This document shows, in pieces, positions 8,307 to 17,133 of a stretch of DNA of 52,345 nucleotides. A model generated the notes under the pieces. It saw only the letters and a list, made by a program, of their open reading frames with translations, was not told the DNA's origin and ran no database searches. A program made the translations under genes and the position numbers. Numbering within the stretch: the stretch's first letter is position 1; every line of letters begins with the position of its first letter. Origin of the DNA: Xenophilus sp. L33 (GTDB taxonomy: Bacteria; Pseudomonadota; Gammaproteobacteria; Burkholderiales; Burkholderiaceae_C). The stretch lies in the NCBI RefSeq assembly GCF_009765735.1, contig NZ_LMUW01000072.1, positions 1 to 52,345 on the forward strand. The letters are read 5' to 3'.

Positions 8307-9566
8307 ATGAAAAGAAGTTTGATAGCGATAGCCGCCCTGACCGCCGTCGGTGTCGCCTCGGCGCAGTCGTCGGTGACGCTCTTCGGTCTGCTCGACGAAG
8401 GCGTGAGCGGCTTCAGAAGCGAGTCGGAGACGCCCCCGGGCGTCACCATAACCAAGTCGCAGACGGCCCTGACCAGCGGCAATTCCCTGCAGAGTCGCTT
8501 CGGATTTAGGGGCACCGAAGACCTCGGCGGCGGATTGGGCGCAAGCTTTTGGCTCGAGGCCAGTTTGCTTGCCAACACCGGGACCGGTGTCGCAGGTGGT
8601 GGCGGCATCGCCTTCAATCGCCGTTCGACCGTCGGTCTGACCGGCGCGTTCGGTGAACTGCGGCTCGGTCGCGATTTCACCCCGTCGTACCTGAACGACA
8701 ACATCTTCGATCCGTTCAACAATAACGGCGTGGGCGCCAACCTGGTCGCTGTGGCGAACGGTATCGCGACATCGTTCGGCGTGCCGAACAGCGGATTCCA
8801 AGCGAACCCGACTTACGTGACAGCGGCCAATTCGATCGGCTACCTTACGCCGGCGAACCTGGGCGGCTTCTACGGCCAGCTCATGGTGGCGCTCAATGGA
8901 AGCACCAGCATCGACCCGGGCAGCCTGACGGCGCCAGGTGCCGCCGCCATCGCAGCCAATCAGGCGCTGGCCGCCGCGGGCAACAACGCCCGCGCTGGTC
9001 GCTATGTCGGTGGTAGATTCGGCTACACCAATGGCTCCCTGGACTTGGCTCTGGGCGTCGCGGCAAGCACGGTGGCATCGAATTACTACCTCGGCTCGAC
9101 CACCACCCTGGACATCTGGAACCTCGGCGCGACCTACGACTTTGGTGTGGTGAAGCTATACGGTGAATATTCCGACAACAAGCAGAAGACCAGCTTGGCC
9201 GTCAACGCCTTCAACCCTTTCAGCAACTCCAAGCCCGGCGCGAACGGCGGCCTGATTGGCCTGACCGTTCCCATTGGCGTCGGTCTTGTCAAGTTTAGTT
9301 ACTCTGCCGTCGACTACAACCATGTGCCGGCGAACTTGTATCCCTCGCAGCCGCGGGCCGATCAATTTGCGATTGGCTATCTCTATGATTTGTCCAAGCG
9401 CACGGCCCTGTACGCCAACCTCTCATATCTCAGCAACAAGGGAGGCGCCAGCCTGGCAGTGAACGGAGCCCCGCTCTATTACGCAGGCACGGTTCCGGGT
9501 GGTGCCGGTAATGCTGTTCCGAACAAGTCGATGGGCTACAACGTGGGGATGCGCCACGCGTTCTGA
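8307..9566 (+). CDS. Gram-negative porin (OmpC-like, betaproteobacterial type)
   Basis: A 419-residue outer-membrane porin. It has a signal peptide of 19 residues (MKRSLIAIAALTAVGVASA) and the mature start QSSVTLFGLLDEG. Further porin signatures are SRFGFRGTEDLGGGLGASFW, NRRSTVGLTGAFGELRLGRD (the L3-region arginine and aspartate stretch) and a terminal phenylalanine (GMRHAF), the signal for BAM-mediated insertion. It is the last gene of the cluster and probably gives the substrate passage through the outer membrane. The 140-base gap to the MFS gene could hold its own promoter. Confidence 0.92.
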   Translation: MKRSLIAIAALTAVGVASAQSSVTLFGLLDEGVSGFRSESETPPGVTITKSQTALTSGNSLQSRFGFRGTEDLGGGLGASFWLEASLLANTGTGVAGGGGIAFNRRSTVGLTGAFGELRLGRDFTPSYLNDNIFDPFNNNGVGANLVAVANGIATSFGVPNSGFQANPTYVTAANSIGYLTPANLGGFYGQLMVALNGSTSIDPGSLTAPGAAAIAANQALAAAGNNARAGRYVGGRFGYTNGSLDLALGVAASTVASNYYLGSTTTLDIWNLGATYDFGVVKLYGEYSDNKQKTSLAVNAFNPFSNSKPGANGGLIGLTVPIGVGLVKFSYSAVDYNHVPANLYPSQPRADQFAIGYLYDLSKRTALYANLSYLSNKGGASLAVNGAPLYYAGTVPGGAGNAVPNKSMGYNVGMRHAF

Positions 9567-9599
9567 TCGCGTGCCGACTCCGCTGCCGAAGAAATTAAA

Positions 9600-10646
9600 T
9601 CAGGCGTCACCGGCTGAATTCGAATCGAAGCGCGACGTTCGCCCCACTCGCGCAGCCTGCCAGCGGTCCAACACACTAACGGTCGCCCACGCATAGAGCG
9701 CCACCCCGACAAATAGGCAAACCCTCACAAGGGAGGCCCGGTAGACGTCCTTGCCGTTGGCACTGTCCTCGATGGCGGGACCCAGCAGGATGAGCATGGT
9801 CACCAGGGCATTGCTCCAGAACGACGGGGCGAAGGATGTCGCCGTGACCCCGTACAACCTGGCGCCCGCCCAAAGCGCTGCAGCCACCATCCACAGCATC
9901 AGCATCCACAGATTCGGTCGCAGCGACAGACCCAGCCAGAGCAGTGTGGCCATCGCCGCGCCCATAAGCGTCGAGCCGACTAACTCGCGCCCGGCCGAAC
10001 GTGCGTTCACCGCGCTGGCCTGTTGACCCAGTGCCACCGTCTTGATGATGGCCGCCAGATAGAGCGTCGGGTTGCTCAGGGCGAGCACGAACACCGGCAG
10101 CACGACCAGAGTGGCGCGCAGAGCCCCCCATCTCGCGGTCTCGATGTGGAGGGGTGTCGGTGCCGCTTGCCGCTGCGTGGGCGACGGCGTATCCGGGAAC
10201 AGTCCGTGCGACATGCCGCTGACGAATACGCCGATGCCGAGCCCGAGCGCCAGCGCGCCGCTGAGAGCCGAGACCAGCGCCTGGTCTGCCACTCCGGCGA
10301 CCGGGATAAAGGTAAAGGCAATCACCAGAATGACCGTGAGGGGGCTGGCGTTGCGCGCGCCAGCGAAGAACACGGTATAGAGCAGCAGCCCGATGATCAG
10401 CACCCCAGTGATCGCAAAGTGCTCGAGGAGCGGCACCAGCAACACCCCGGCCAGAAGCAGTGCGCCGACAGCGACGGCGACCACGGCACCCTTGACGAGC
10501 GGAATGGGCGGCCCGGGCTTGCAAAGCAGCATGACCGTCATCACGCAAACCACGAACGGCGCAGGGAGAGCCAATCCATAGGCAATGAGGACCGCCAGGC
10601 CAAGGCCGATGCCCAAGCGCAGCACGGCCTTGTCGGCTCGGTTCAT
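9600..10646 (-). CDS. DUF2955 family inner-membrane efflux protein
   Basis: A 348-residue polytopic protein of the DUF2955 type, related to the fusaric-acid resistance/AaeB class of membrane pumps but shorter. It has about nine hydrophobic segments, including an N-terminal cluster (GIGLGLAVLIAYGLALPAPF) and a long central run. It starts 7 bases after the HlyD-like gene stop, so the pair is cotranscribed. The expected role is the inner-membrane partner of a tripartite pump for small aromatic acids or similar compounds. The family assignment rests on layout and neighbours; the substrate is unknown. Confidence 0.82.
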   Translation of the reverse strand: MNRADKAVLRLGIGLGLAVLIAYGLALPAPFVVCVMTVMLLCKPGPPIPLVKGAVVAVAVGALLLAGVLLVPLLEHFAITGVLIIGLLLYTVFFAGARNASPLTVILVIAFTFIPVAGVADQALVSALSGALALGLGIGVFVSGMSHGLFPDTPSPTQRQAAPTPLHIETARWGALRATLVVLPVFVLALSNPTLYLAAIIKTVALGQQASAVNARSAGRELVGSTLMGAAMATLLWLGLSLRPNLWMLMLWMVAAALWAGARLYGVTATSFAPSFWSNALVTMLILLGPAIEDSANGKDVYRASLVRVCLFVGVALYAWATVSVLDRWQAARVGRTSRFDSNSAGDA

Positions 10647-10653
10647 GTTGCGA

Positions 10654-11805
10654 TCAGTAGAGGTAGGAGATATAGCTCATCAGCCCGACATAGCGCGCCG
10701 CGAGCCAGTTCATCACTGCATGGTCACCGGTGTAGATCAACACCTCGGCTTGACCGCCGATCCGCATGCCATGCTGCTGTTTGAGCTGGCCAGGCTCGAT
10801 CTCGACCGCCACCGGGAACCGCTGCGCCTGGCGCAGCCAGTCGCGGCTGTTCTCGACGCTGGGCAGCGCTCCGGGCTGCGCTGGCTGCCCCGAACCCACG
10901 CCGTTTCCGACACTGCGAACGCGCCCCTTCAAGACTTGGCCCGGCACCGCATCGAGCACAATCGCCACCGGGTCGCCGGGTTCGACATTGCCGAGATTGT
11001 TCTCGGTCATGTCGGCGCTGATCCAGAGATCGTGCATGGCGATGAGCGTCATCGCTGGCGCGCCAGCTTGCGCAAATTGGCCAATGTCCGTGCGAAGGTC
11101 ATTGACCAGGCCTCGCGTGGCCGCGGTCACGCTGGTGCGCTTCAGGTCGAGCTCGGCTTTCTCGATCGCAGAGCGGGCGCTGATCAACTGCGCGTTTTCC
11201 TCGCCGCGATCTCCCGCTGTTTCTTGCGCGCGCCGCAAGTCGGCCTCGGCCGCCGTGACCTGGCTTTCCGCCTTGCTCAGCGTCGCACGAGCGCTCTCGA
11301 CACGACGGATCGAGATCGCGCCGGGATCCTCCTTGAAGATCTGCTCGAGTCGCGTCGAATCCTGGCGGGCGTAGACGCGGCTGGCCACGGCTGCCAGCAA
11401 CGCGGCCCGGGCCGCGTCGACGCCGGACGACGAGGCGTTAACCGAGCGTCGCACCGACTCGTAGTCGGATCGGCTGCGTTGCAGGGCGATCCGGTACGGC
11501 GCCGGATCGATGTCGAACAGCGGTGCGCCGCTCTGCACCTCGTCGTTGTCCCTGACATAAACCTTCAGCACCTTGCCCGCGACCTCGGCCGCGACCGGCA
11601 CCACGAAGGCCTGCACCCGCGCCTGTGAGGTGTAGGGCGTCAGTCGATCGGAAGCGAAATACCAGATCAAGCTGATGACGATCAACGCCAGCACAATGAT
11701 GGAACCGAGACGGGCTCCCTTGCCCGTCTCAGCCGATGTCGGCGAAGCAGGTGCCTGCGTAGCCTCGGGCGGCGATGGCGCCGGCAAGGAGGATTCAGTG
11801 CTCAT
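10654..11805 (-). CDS. HlyD/EmrA-type periplasmic adaptor protein
   Basis: A 383-residue membrane-fusion protein. A proline-rich cytoplasmic start is followed by one transmembrane helix (about residues 33-50, IIVLALIVISLIWYF). Then come the first half of the biotinyl-lipoyl domain (VPVAAEVAGKVLKVYVRDND), a long alpha-helical hairpin (about residues 105-225), the second lipoyl half (ATRGLVNDLRTDIGQFAQAG) and a beta-barrel. It links the inner-membrane DUF2955 protein to the outer-membrane channel. Its ATG overlaps the stop of the upstream outer-membrane gene by the ATGA tetranucleotide (11802-11805), indicating translational coupling. Confidence 0.92.
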   Translation of the reverse strand: MSTESSLPAPSPPEATQAPASPTSAETGKGARLGSIIVLALIVISLIWYFASDRLTPYTSQARVQAFVVPVAAEVAGKVLKVYVRDNDEVQSGAPLFDIDPAPYRIALQRSRSDYESVRRSVNASSSGVDAARAALLAAVASRVYARQDSTRLEQIFKEDPGAISIRRVESARATLSKAESQVTAAEADLRRAQETAGDRGEENAQLISARSAIEKAELDLKRTSVTAATRGLVNDLRTDIGQFAQAGAPAMTLIAMHDLWISADMTENNLGNVEPGDPVAIVLDAVPGQVLKGRVRSVGNGVGSGQPAQPGALPSVENSRDWLRQAQRFPVAVEIEPGQLKQQHGMRIGGQAEVLIYTGDHAVMNWLAARYVGLMSYISYLY

Positions 11806-13361
11806 GGTGGAGTTGCTCCAGGAGAAGTTCGTATCGCGTCGGCGCCAGGTGCCGGCAATGGAGCCGCCAGCAGCTTCTGCCAGTCTTCCGGAATGCCCAT
11901 GGGCTCTCGGCCTGCATCACCCGGCACAGGGCGGCTGCGTCCCTGCTCCCAACCGCCGCCCATGGCCTTGTAGATGGCAATCAGGCTCTGCATCAGGTCC
12001 CCGCGGCTGGTCACCAGCAACTCCTGCTGGCTGAAGAGCGTCTGCTGCGAATCGAGCACACGCTGGAAGTCGACCAGTCCTTCGCGATACTGCAAGGTCG
12101 CGATCTTCAACGAGCGCTGAGCAGCGTTCACCGAATCCACGAGCAGCGCAATCCGTTCCTTCGTCCTGGCGAAACTGACCGCAGCATCGTCAACCTCGCG
12201 TGCGGCGCCAAGCACTGCGCCCTGGTATTGCTGATAAAGCTGCTGGAAGCGGGCGTCCTGCACCAGCACGGTGTTGGTGAGTCGGCCATGGTCGAAAACG
12301 TTCCAGACAAGGGCGGGTCCGGCGACCCAATCCAGGGCGTTGTGCGATCCGCTCAGGGACGTGGCCGACAAGCCAATCGACCCAATCAGCGAAACCGACG
12401 GATAGAAGTCCGCCACGCTCACGCCGATCAAGGCAGACTGTGCGGCCAACTGCATCTCGATGGCCCGAACGTCCGGGCGCCGACGCAAAAAGTCGGCCGG
12501 CATGTCGAAGATGACCTTCAACTCGGCCTGAGGTATCGACTGCTGTCCCGCCGCCATTTCTGCCAACGGTCCGGGCGGCCGACCCAGCAACGTTCCGAGC
12601 GCATTCTGGGCCTGCCGCAAGACGATGGCCAACTGAGGGATCGTCGCCAATGTCGCGAAGTACTGGGCCTTGGCCTGCTGGACATCCAGCTCTGACTCTT
12701 CGCCGCTCTTGAAGAGCAGTTGCGTGATCTCCAGGCTACGCTTTTGTAGAACGGCGTTTTCGTGAGCGATCTGCAGCCGGGCCTCCGTGGTGCGAATCGA
12801 GCAATAAAGGCTGGCAACCTGGGCCGCCATCAGCACTTGCAGATCATCGAATTGGGCGATGCTGGCGAAGTAGCCGGCGTCCGCGGCCTCGATGCTGCGT
12901 CGGAATTTGCCCCAGAAGTCCAACTCCCAGCTGATGTTCGCGCCGACATCCAGCAATGTGGCGTTGCTGGTGGGTCCGCCCGCCGGTCGCGTGCCTGCGT
13001 TGAACAAGTCGCCCGTGGCTTGCTGAACCTGGGGATAGAGCGCGCTGCCTGCGATTCCGAGTTGCGCCCGTGCTTCCATGATTCGCATTCCGGCAGTCCG
13101 CACGTTAGGATTCGCGCGCTGCGCCTCGGCGATCAACTGGTCCAGCACGGGATCGTTGAAGCTTCGCCACCAATCTTGCAGATGATCGTCGGACTGATGC
13201 AGCGGAGCGACAGCGAGGCGCTTGAGGGAACCGCCGCTCCAATCAGCCAGCCAAGGGACTTGCGGCGGCTGGAAATCGGGTCCAACCGTGCTGCACGCAC
13301 CGAGCAGAAGGGCTTCGACAGAAACCAGCATCGCCAGGCCGAGTCGAATCAACGGCTGCAT
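11802..13361 (-). CDS. RND/MFP-type outer-membrane efflux lipoprotein (NodT family)
   Basis: A 519-residue TolC-like lipoprotein, length typical of the NodT/OprM family. The N-terminus has a lipobox (LLLGAC, Cys near residue 24), followed by VGPDFQPPQVP, the classical start of mature family members. It carries the two OEP repeats (helical segments near EAQRANPNVRTAGMRIMEA and VNAAQRSLKIATLQYREGLV) and the GTLLGRPPG and RPDVRAIEMQL motifs. The start at 13361 (MQPLIRLG) places the signal peptide correctly; a codon seven residues upstream is possible. It is first in the efflux operon with the HlyD and DUF2955 genes. Confidence 0.9.
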   Translation of the reverse strand: MQPLIRLGLAMLVSVEALLLGACSTVGPDFQPPQVPWLADWSGGSLKRLAVAPLHQSDDHLQDWWRSFNDPVLDQLIAEAQRANPNVRTAGMRIMEARAQLGIAGSALYPQVQQATGDLFNAGTRPAGGPTSNATLLDVGANISWELDFWGKFRRSIEAADAGYFASIAQFDDLQVLMAAQVASLYCSIRTTEARLQIAHENAVLQKRSLEITQLLFKSGEESELDVQQAKAQYFATLATIPQLAIVLRQAQNALGTLLGRPPGPLAEMAAGQQSIPQAELKVIFDMPADFLRRRPDVRAIEMQLAAQSALIGVSVADFYPSVSLIGSIGLSATSLSGSHNALDWVAGPALVWNVFDHGRLTNTVLVQDARFQQLYQQYQGAVLGAAREVDDAAVSFARTKERIALLVDSVNAAQRSLKIATLQYREGLVDFQRVLDSQQTLFSQQELLVTSRGDLMQSLIAIYKAMGGGWEQGRSRPVPGDAGREPMGIPEDWQKLLAAPLPAPGADAIRTSPGATPP

Positions 13362-13564
13362 CGCACGCCGTCCGCGACCCACAGATCGAAGCTGGTCCCG
13401 TTGGACATGCCCTTTTTTTCCTCTTCGTTGTCTGGCTGTCTGCCGGCCATGTGAAGTAGCTCAGCGCGCCTTTTTTTACCGACGAACCATCAAGTGCCCC
13501 GTCTGGCTGCGTATAGTAGCGCAGGGGTTGAGCCAAATAGAGCTAGAAAACGAGGAGCGGAACC

Positions 13565-14032
13565 ATGCAAACTGGACAGGCCGCGGCACTTCTGCCATTG
13601 ACGGCGCAGGCACCGACGAACAGACAGCGACTGTTCGTTCGTTATTTCACTGCAATCCTGATCGACCTGGTCGTGCTCAACTTGTTCGTCGAGTTTTCGG
13701 CGAATGTGAACATCGACTCATTCGCAACGTCATTGCTGGCCTCCATTCTCTTGCAGATACTTTTGAAGGCGACGGTAGCGGTCGAACACTGGGTCGCGAC
13801 GTTCTTCGAAGGAAAAAGCGGAGGCCTCATGAGGTTTTTGCGCTTCTTCTTCGCCTGGCTTGTACTGTTCGGTTCGAAGTTCGTAATCCTCGAGGCGCTC
13901 GCCATGGCCTTCGGCGACAGGGTTCGTTTCGAGGGCGCCTTGCACGGCATCGTAGCTCTCGTCGTTGTGATCGTGGCGATGATCGTTGCAGAGGAAGCCA
14001 TCTTTCGGCTCTATCGGAAACTGGGTGACTGA
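13565..14032 (+). CDS. Hypothetical four-helix membrane protein
   Basis: A 155-residue protein with four hydrophobic segments (roughly residues 28-46, 55-75, 92-112 and 124-143) separated by short charged loops. Spacing from an aggagcgg-like ribosome-binding site (13554-13561) supports the start. No named family was recognised. It lies just upstream of the potassium channel gene on the same strand, with 45 bases between, so the two may be cotranscribed. Confidence 0.6.
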   Translation: MQTGQAAALLPLTAQAPTNRQRLFVRYFTAILIDLVVLNLFVEFSANVNIDSFATSLLASILLQILLKATVAVEHWVATFFEGKSGGLMRFLRFFFAWLVLFGSKFVILEALAMAFGDRVRFEGALHGIVALVVVIVAMIVAEEAIFRLYRKLGD

Positions 14033-14077
14033 GTTGCGATCTTGGAGCACCTCAATTGCCCGCCCCATGATGAGCAC

Positions 14078-14971
14078 ATGGAAGCACCGCCTGGTTTAAC
14101 TGCGGAGTCGGACGCGGCCAAGCGCTTTGGCCGGCCGGAGGGCGCCTGGCGATCTCGCGCCTTCTCGATCATCTTCGAGTCGGACACCCTGTCCGGCCGC
14201 CTCTTTGACTCCCTGTCGATTGTCGCCATCCTCGCCAGTGTCGTGGTCGTGATTCTCGACAGCGTGGACTCGGTGACTATGCGGCACGAAGCGCTTTTCA
14301 ATGGGTTCGAGTGGGGATTTACTCTGCTTTTCACGGTCGAATACGTCTTTCGAATCTCGTGCGTCAGATACCCTTGGCGTTACGCGACAAGTCTGCTGGG
14401 CATCGTGGACTTGCTGGCCGTGCTGCCGACCTACTTCGCGGTCTTCTTGCCGGAAATGCAGGTACTTATTAATCTGCGGCTGCTTCGCTCACTGAGAATA
14501 TTTCGCATACTCAAGCTCGCCGAACACATCTCCGAGTTTCGTTCACTCGGCGCCGCGCTGGCCTCGAGCCGACGCAAGATCGTCGTCTTCATCAGCTTTG
14601 TTTTGATCGTGGCGGCAATCTTGGGCAGCGTGATGTATGTTGTCGAAGGGCCTGCGAACGGCTTCACGAGCATTCCTGTGGCGATCTACTGGGCGATCAC
14701 GACGATCACCACCGTGGGCTTCGGTGACATATCGCCGAAGACTGACCTGGGTCGTTTCATCGCGTCATGCATGATGCTCATGGGCTGGGGTGTTCTCGCC
14801 GTTCCCACAGGCATCGTTGCATCCGAGATGACCGCACAACGATTTGCTCGGCCGGGGGGGGCGCTTCAATGCCCTGAGTGTGCCGCGGGCCGTTCGATGG
14901 TCCACGACAACGACGCTACATTTTGCAAACGTTGCGGCAAGCCGCTATCTGTCGGTTTAAATGGCTCCTGA
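14078..14971 (+). CDS. Voltage-gated potassium channel subunit with C-terminal zinc ribbon
   Basis: A 297-residue six-helix ion-transport protein. S4 is recognisable from arginines every third residue in LRLLRSLRIFRILKL. The pore helix and selectivity filter are in WAITTITTVGFGDISPKTD (TVGFGD, K+ selective), followed by S6. The tail carries CPEC and CKRC separated by about 19 residues, a zinc ribbon seen in a subset of bacterial Kv-like channels. The start at 14078 (MEAPPGL) is preferred over a TTG at 14042. The last ~105 bases overlap the convergent hypothetical gene ending at 14866; the cysteine pairs show that the channel frame is genuine there. Confidence 0.9.
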   Translation: MEAPPGLTAESDAAKRFGRPEGAWRSRAFSIIFESDTLSGRLFDSLSIVAILASVVVVILDSVDSVTMRHEALFNGFEWGFTLLFTVEYVFRISCVRYPWRYATSLLGIVDLLAVLPTYFAVFLPEMQVLINLRLLRSLRIFRILKLAEHISEFRSLGAALASSRRKIVVFISFVLIVAAILGSVMYVVEGPANGFTSIPVAIYWAITTITTVGFGDISPKTDLGRFIASCMMLMGWGVLAVPTGIVASEMTAQRFARPGGALQCPECAAGRSMVHDNDATFCKRCGKPLSVGLNGS

Positions 14972-15297
14972 GCCGTTAGAGATTCATCCGTGGCAGCCGC
15001 GACGATGCTCGCGATCTTCATCGCCGTCGCCGGCTCCGCTTGGGTACCCGCCCCTGCCTCGCGCCCAGCGCTGCCGCGGAAGGCGTAATAAAAGCGCGCA
15101 CTCCCGAATTTCTCCTTGATCTGGGTCCAGCAAAAGCCTTGCTTTTCCTCGCCAAGCAGCATGTCGATCTCTTCGCAAACACGAACGGTCATCGACAGCC
15201 AGCCACGATAGAACACGAAGCCCCATGCTGACGAAGGGAACATGTAGGGAAGCCGCGCTTTAAGATTCTGCAGAGTAAGGGGCGATTCGGCAGTCAT
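14866..15297 (-). CDS. Hypothetical protein, paralogue of the gene just upstream (FGxxRFY family)
   Basis: A 143-residue protein with an aaagga ribosome-binding site just upstream of 15297. It has PYMFPSSAWGFVFYRGW, a VCEEIDMLL helix and QIKEKFGSARFYY. The last motif is the hallmark (QxKEKFGxxRFY) of a small protein family common in prophages and accessory regions, whose function I do not know. It is 25 bases downstream of a second copy of the same fold (15323-16015). The zinc-like Cys/His motif of the longer paralogue is missing here. The 3' end overlaps the potassium channel gene by 106 bases on the opposite strand. Confidence 0.6.
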   Translation of the reverse strand: MTAESPLTLQNLKARLPYMFPSSAWGFVFYRGWLSMTVRVCEEIDMLLGEEKQGFCWTQIKEKFGSARFYYAFRGSAGREAGAGTQAEPATAMKIASIVAAATDESLTAQEPFKPTDSGLPQRLQNVASLSWTIERPAAHSGH

Positions 15298-15322
15298 GGG
15301 TTGGTCCTTTCGCCGACAACGG

Positions 15323-16015
15323 TCAAGTTCGCGAGGAGGGGGATCCTCGAACTTCTTCCCATTCGATGGCGCAGCGCCAAACACCTTCCAGACCCTCCTC
15401 CACCTCTTCATTGATGAAGTCAGGAAAATGACTTTTGCAAAGAACCAGAGGGCGGCCGTAGTGAAGTGAAGGTTTGCACTGACGCGCGCAAACCATACAT
15501 AAAGTTGATGTCCTTAACTCTGCTTCCTGGATGATTTCGTCGATTTGTAGCGTGATCTCGCGCGCCGGTTCCAACGCCAAGACTGTCATAGCTCGTCTGG
15601 AGTCGCGTTCGAGATCGACTACATAGTGTCGCCTTTCGCCAAGCAGATATACGAACCGTGCGACGCCGTCACGCTCGCCAAGCTCAACCCATCTGAATTC
15701 GAGCTTGCTGGATGGCAGCAACTCATCGATCCGTTCGCACACCCATTCCAGAACCGGCGTCCAACCCCGAAAAAGTGTTCGGCCGATGTGATCTCCTGAG
15801 AACATATACGGATATCGCATCCTGAGGCGGTCGGCGCTTTCTGGCGCATCTTCGCCATCAAAGAGGCTCAGACGTGCCAAGTCCAAGCACCCGGTGCTCG
15901 GGTACAGCCGCTCGAACCTCCACTCCTTCTGCGGGATGCCTCGAGGGGCGGCCGCGAAGACATTGGGCAGGGGATCCGCGAGCAAGTGCTGCTTCGATCT
16001 GAGTGTGGTTTTCAT
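15323..16015 (-). CDS. Hypothetical protein, upstream paralogue with Cys/His motif
   Basis: A 230-residue protein. Its middle (RYPYMFSGDHIGRTLFRGW, VCERIDELL, FRWVELGERDGVARFVYL) aligns with the shorter downstream protein in the same order and spacing, so the pair are tandem paralogues. Residues ~170-200 hold CMVCARQC then CKSH, a likely zinc site also seen in other members of this accessory-region family. An N-terminal ~70-residue extension is unique to this copy. The function is unknown. A recent duplication is unlikely because identity is low. Confidence 0.6.
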   Translation of the reverse strand: MKTTLRSKQHLLADPLPNVFAAAPRGIPQKEWRFERLYPSTGCLDLARLSLFDGEDAPESADRLRMRYPYMFSGDHIGRTLFRGWTPVLEWVCERIDELLPSSKLEFRWVELGERDGVARFVYLLGERRHYVVDLERDSRRAMTVLALEPAREITLQIDEIIQEAELRTSTLCMVCARQCKPSLHYGRPLVLCKSHFPDFINEEVEEGLEGVWRCAIEWEEVRGSPSSRT

Positions 16016-16435
16016 GGAGCGCGACAGGTGATGAACGTTGAAGGAACGTTATCGCCGGCGTCTCCAGAGCGTCAAATCCAGCCTTTACAGGTCTTATTTC
16101 GAGCTGACAGGTCTTATTTTTACGATCCGCCAGCGGAGTGTTGGGTTAGATCAACGGTCACGCTCTTCGCCAGATTCCATAGTTTGTCCACGTCCCGCTG
16201 AGTCGGTCGAGTCATCCAACAGGAAAGCATCACAGTTGCTCGCGTCGACTGCGAAACGAAAAGATGTAACTGCCGATTGAAGACTCGGCAGAAGACCGCG
16301 GCCGTTCAGCGTGGTTGCCGACACTCCGCGGGTCAGAATGGATCGTTAGGGGATGACGGGCGGAGCGGCGCCACAAACCATTGGGCTTTTCGATCAAAGG
16401 GTCGAGGGAATGCGTAAACTGACTTTGGAGAGAAG
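16016..16435. other. Intergenic between the paralogue pair and the XRE gene
   Basis: About 420 bases without a supported gene. A short direct repeat, acaggtcttattt, occurs at about 16086 and 16108. The region should contain the promoter of the minus-strand paralogue operon and that of the XRE gene, but no hexamers stand out. Confidence 0.4.
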
Positions 16436-16753
16436 ATGAAATTTGGAGATCGATTGCGTGCTGAGCGACAGCGTCTGATGCTTAACCAGACGGAATTCGG
16501 CGCGCTTGGCGGCGTTACTAAGCTATCTCAGTTGCATTATGAGAACGGATCACGCAGTCCCGGCGCCAACTATCTGATGGCGATGGCCGCAGCCGGTGTC
16601 GACATCGCTTTCGCCTTGACAGGGAGACGAAGCGCGCCTGCTCCACTGAGCCCTGAGGAAGCAGAGTTGCTCGCGGACTTTGCCGCAGCTGACAAGCGTG
16701 CTAAGGCCATCATCAAGGGGACGGCTCGCCTGGCGGTCGGCAAAAAGGTCTAA
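16436..16753 (+). CDS. XRE family helix-turn-helix regulator
   Basis: A 105-residue protein with an N-terminal Cro/C1-type helix-turn-helix at about residues 4-60 (FGDRLRAERQRLMLNQTEFG, then LSQLHYENGSRSPGANYLMA). A C-terminal helix rich in Ala, Asp and Glu follows. A ggagaga ribosome-binding site lies just upstream. Small stand-alone regulators of this type are common in prophage and plasmid accessory DNA. No toxin partner lies next to it, so it is more likely a regulator than an antitoxin. Confidence 0.8.
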   Translation: MKFGDRLRAERQRLMLNQTEFGALGGVTKLSQLHYENGSRSPGANYLMAMAAAGVDIAFALTGRRSAPAPLSPEEAELLADFAAADKRAKAIIKGTARLAVGKKV

Positions 16754-17133
16754 GCCCTATGACAGGCGTGCCCTTGGCGATTGGTGCGTCCCCGAGCGGG
16801 TCGCGTAGCGCCCGAGAACACTTTCATGACAGGCGGCGCGAATCGCTGGTGCACTGACCTTGCGGCGACAGCATCTACCATCAGTTGAAGATGCCTTGAG
16901 CGCTTGAGGCTTAGCGCGTATTAACGCGTTACCGGGCCTCGGCGGCGCGCTCATTCCTGAGGTCCAGGAATCACATGTCTAACCGCGCAGCCAGCGCCTC
17001 TTTGATGTGGTCATTGCCAACGCCTGAACGATCGCAGCGGTGATGCCCTTGGTGGCCCCTATAAGCTCGGGGAATCTTGCGCTGGCCCATCACTTGTTCC
17101 CCGAGCGCAGAGCGCCGAGCAGATGACAAGGTC
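16754..17133. other. Intergenic, no gene recognised
   Basis: About 380 bases between the XRE gene and a convergent hypothetical gene. The frames here are short and Arg/Ser-rich. No repeat, RNA gene or clear terminator was seen. Confidence 0.4.
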
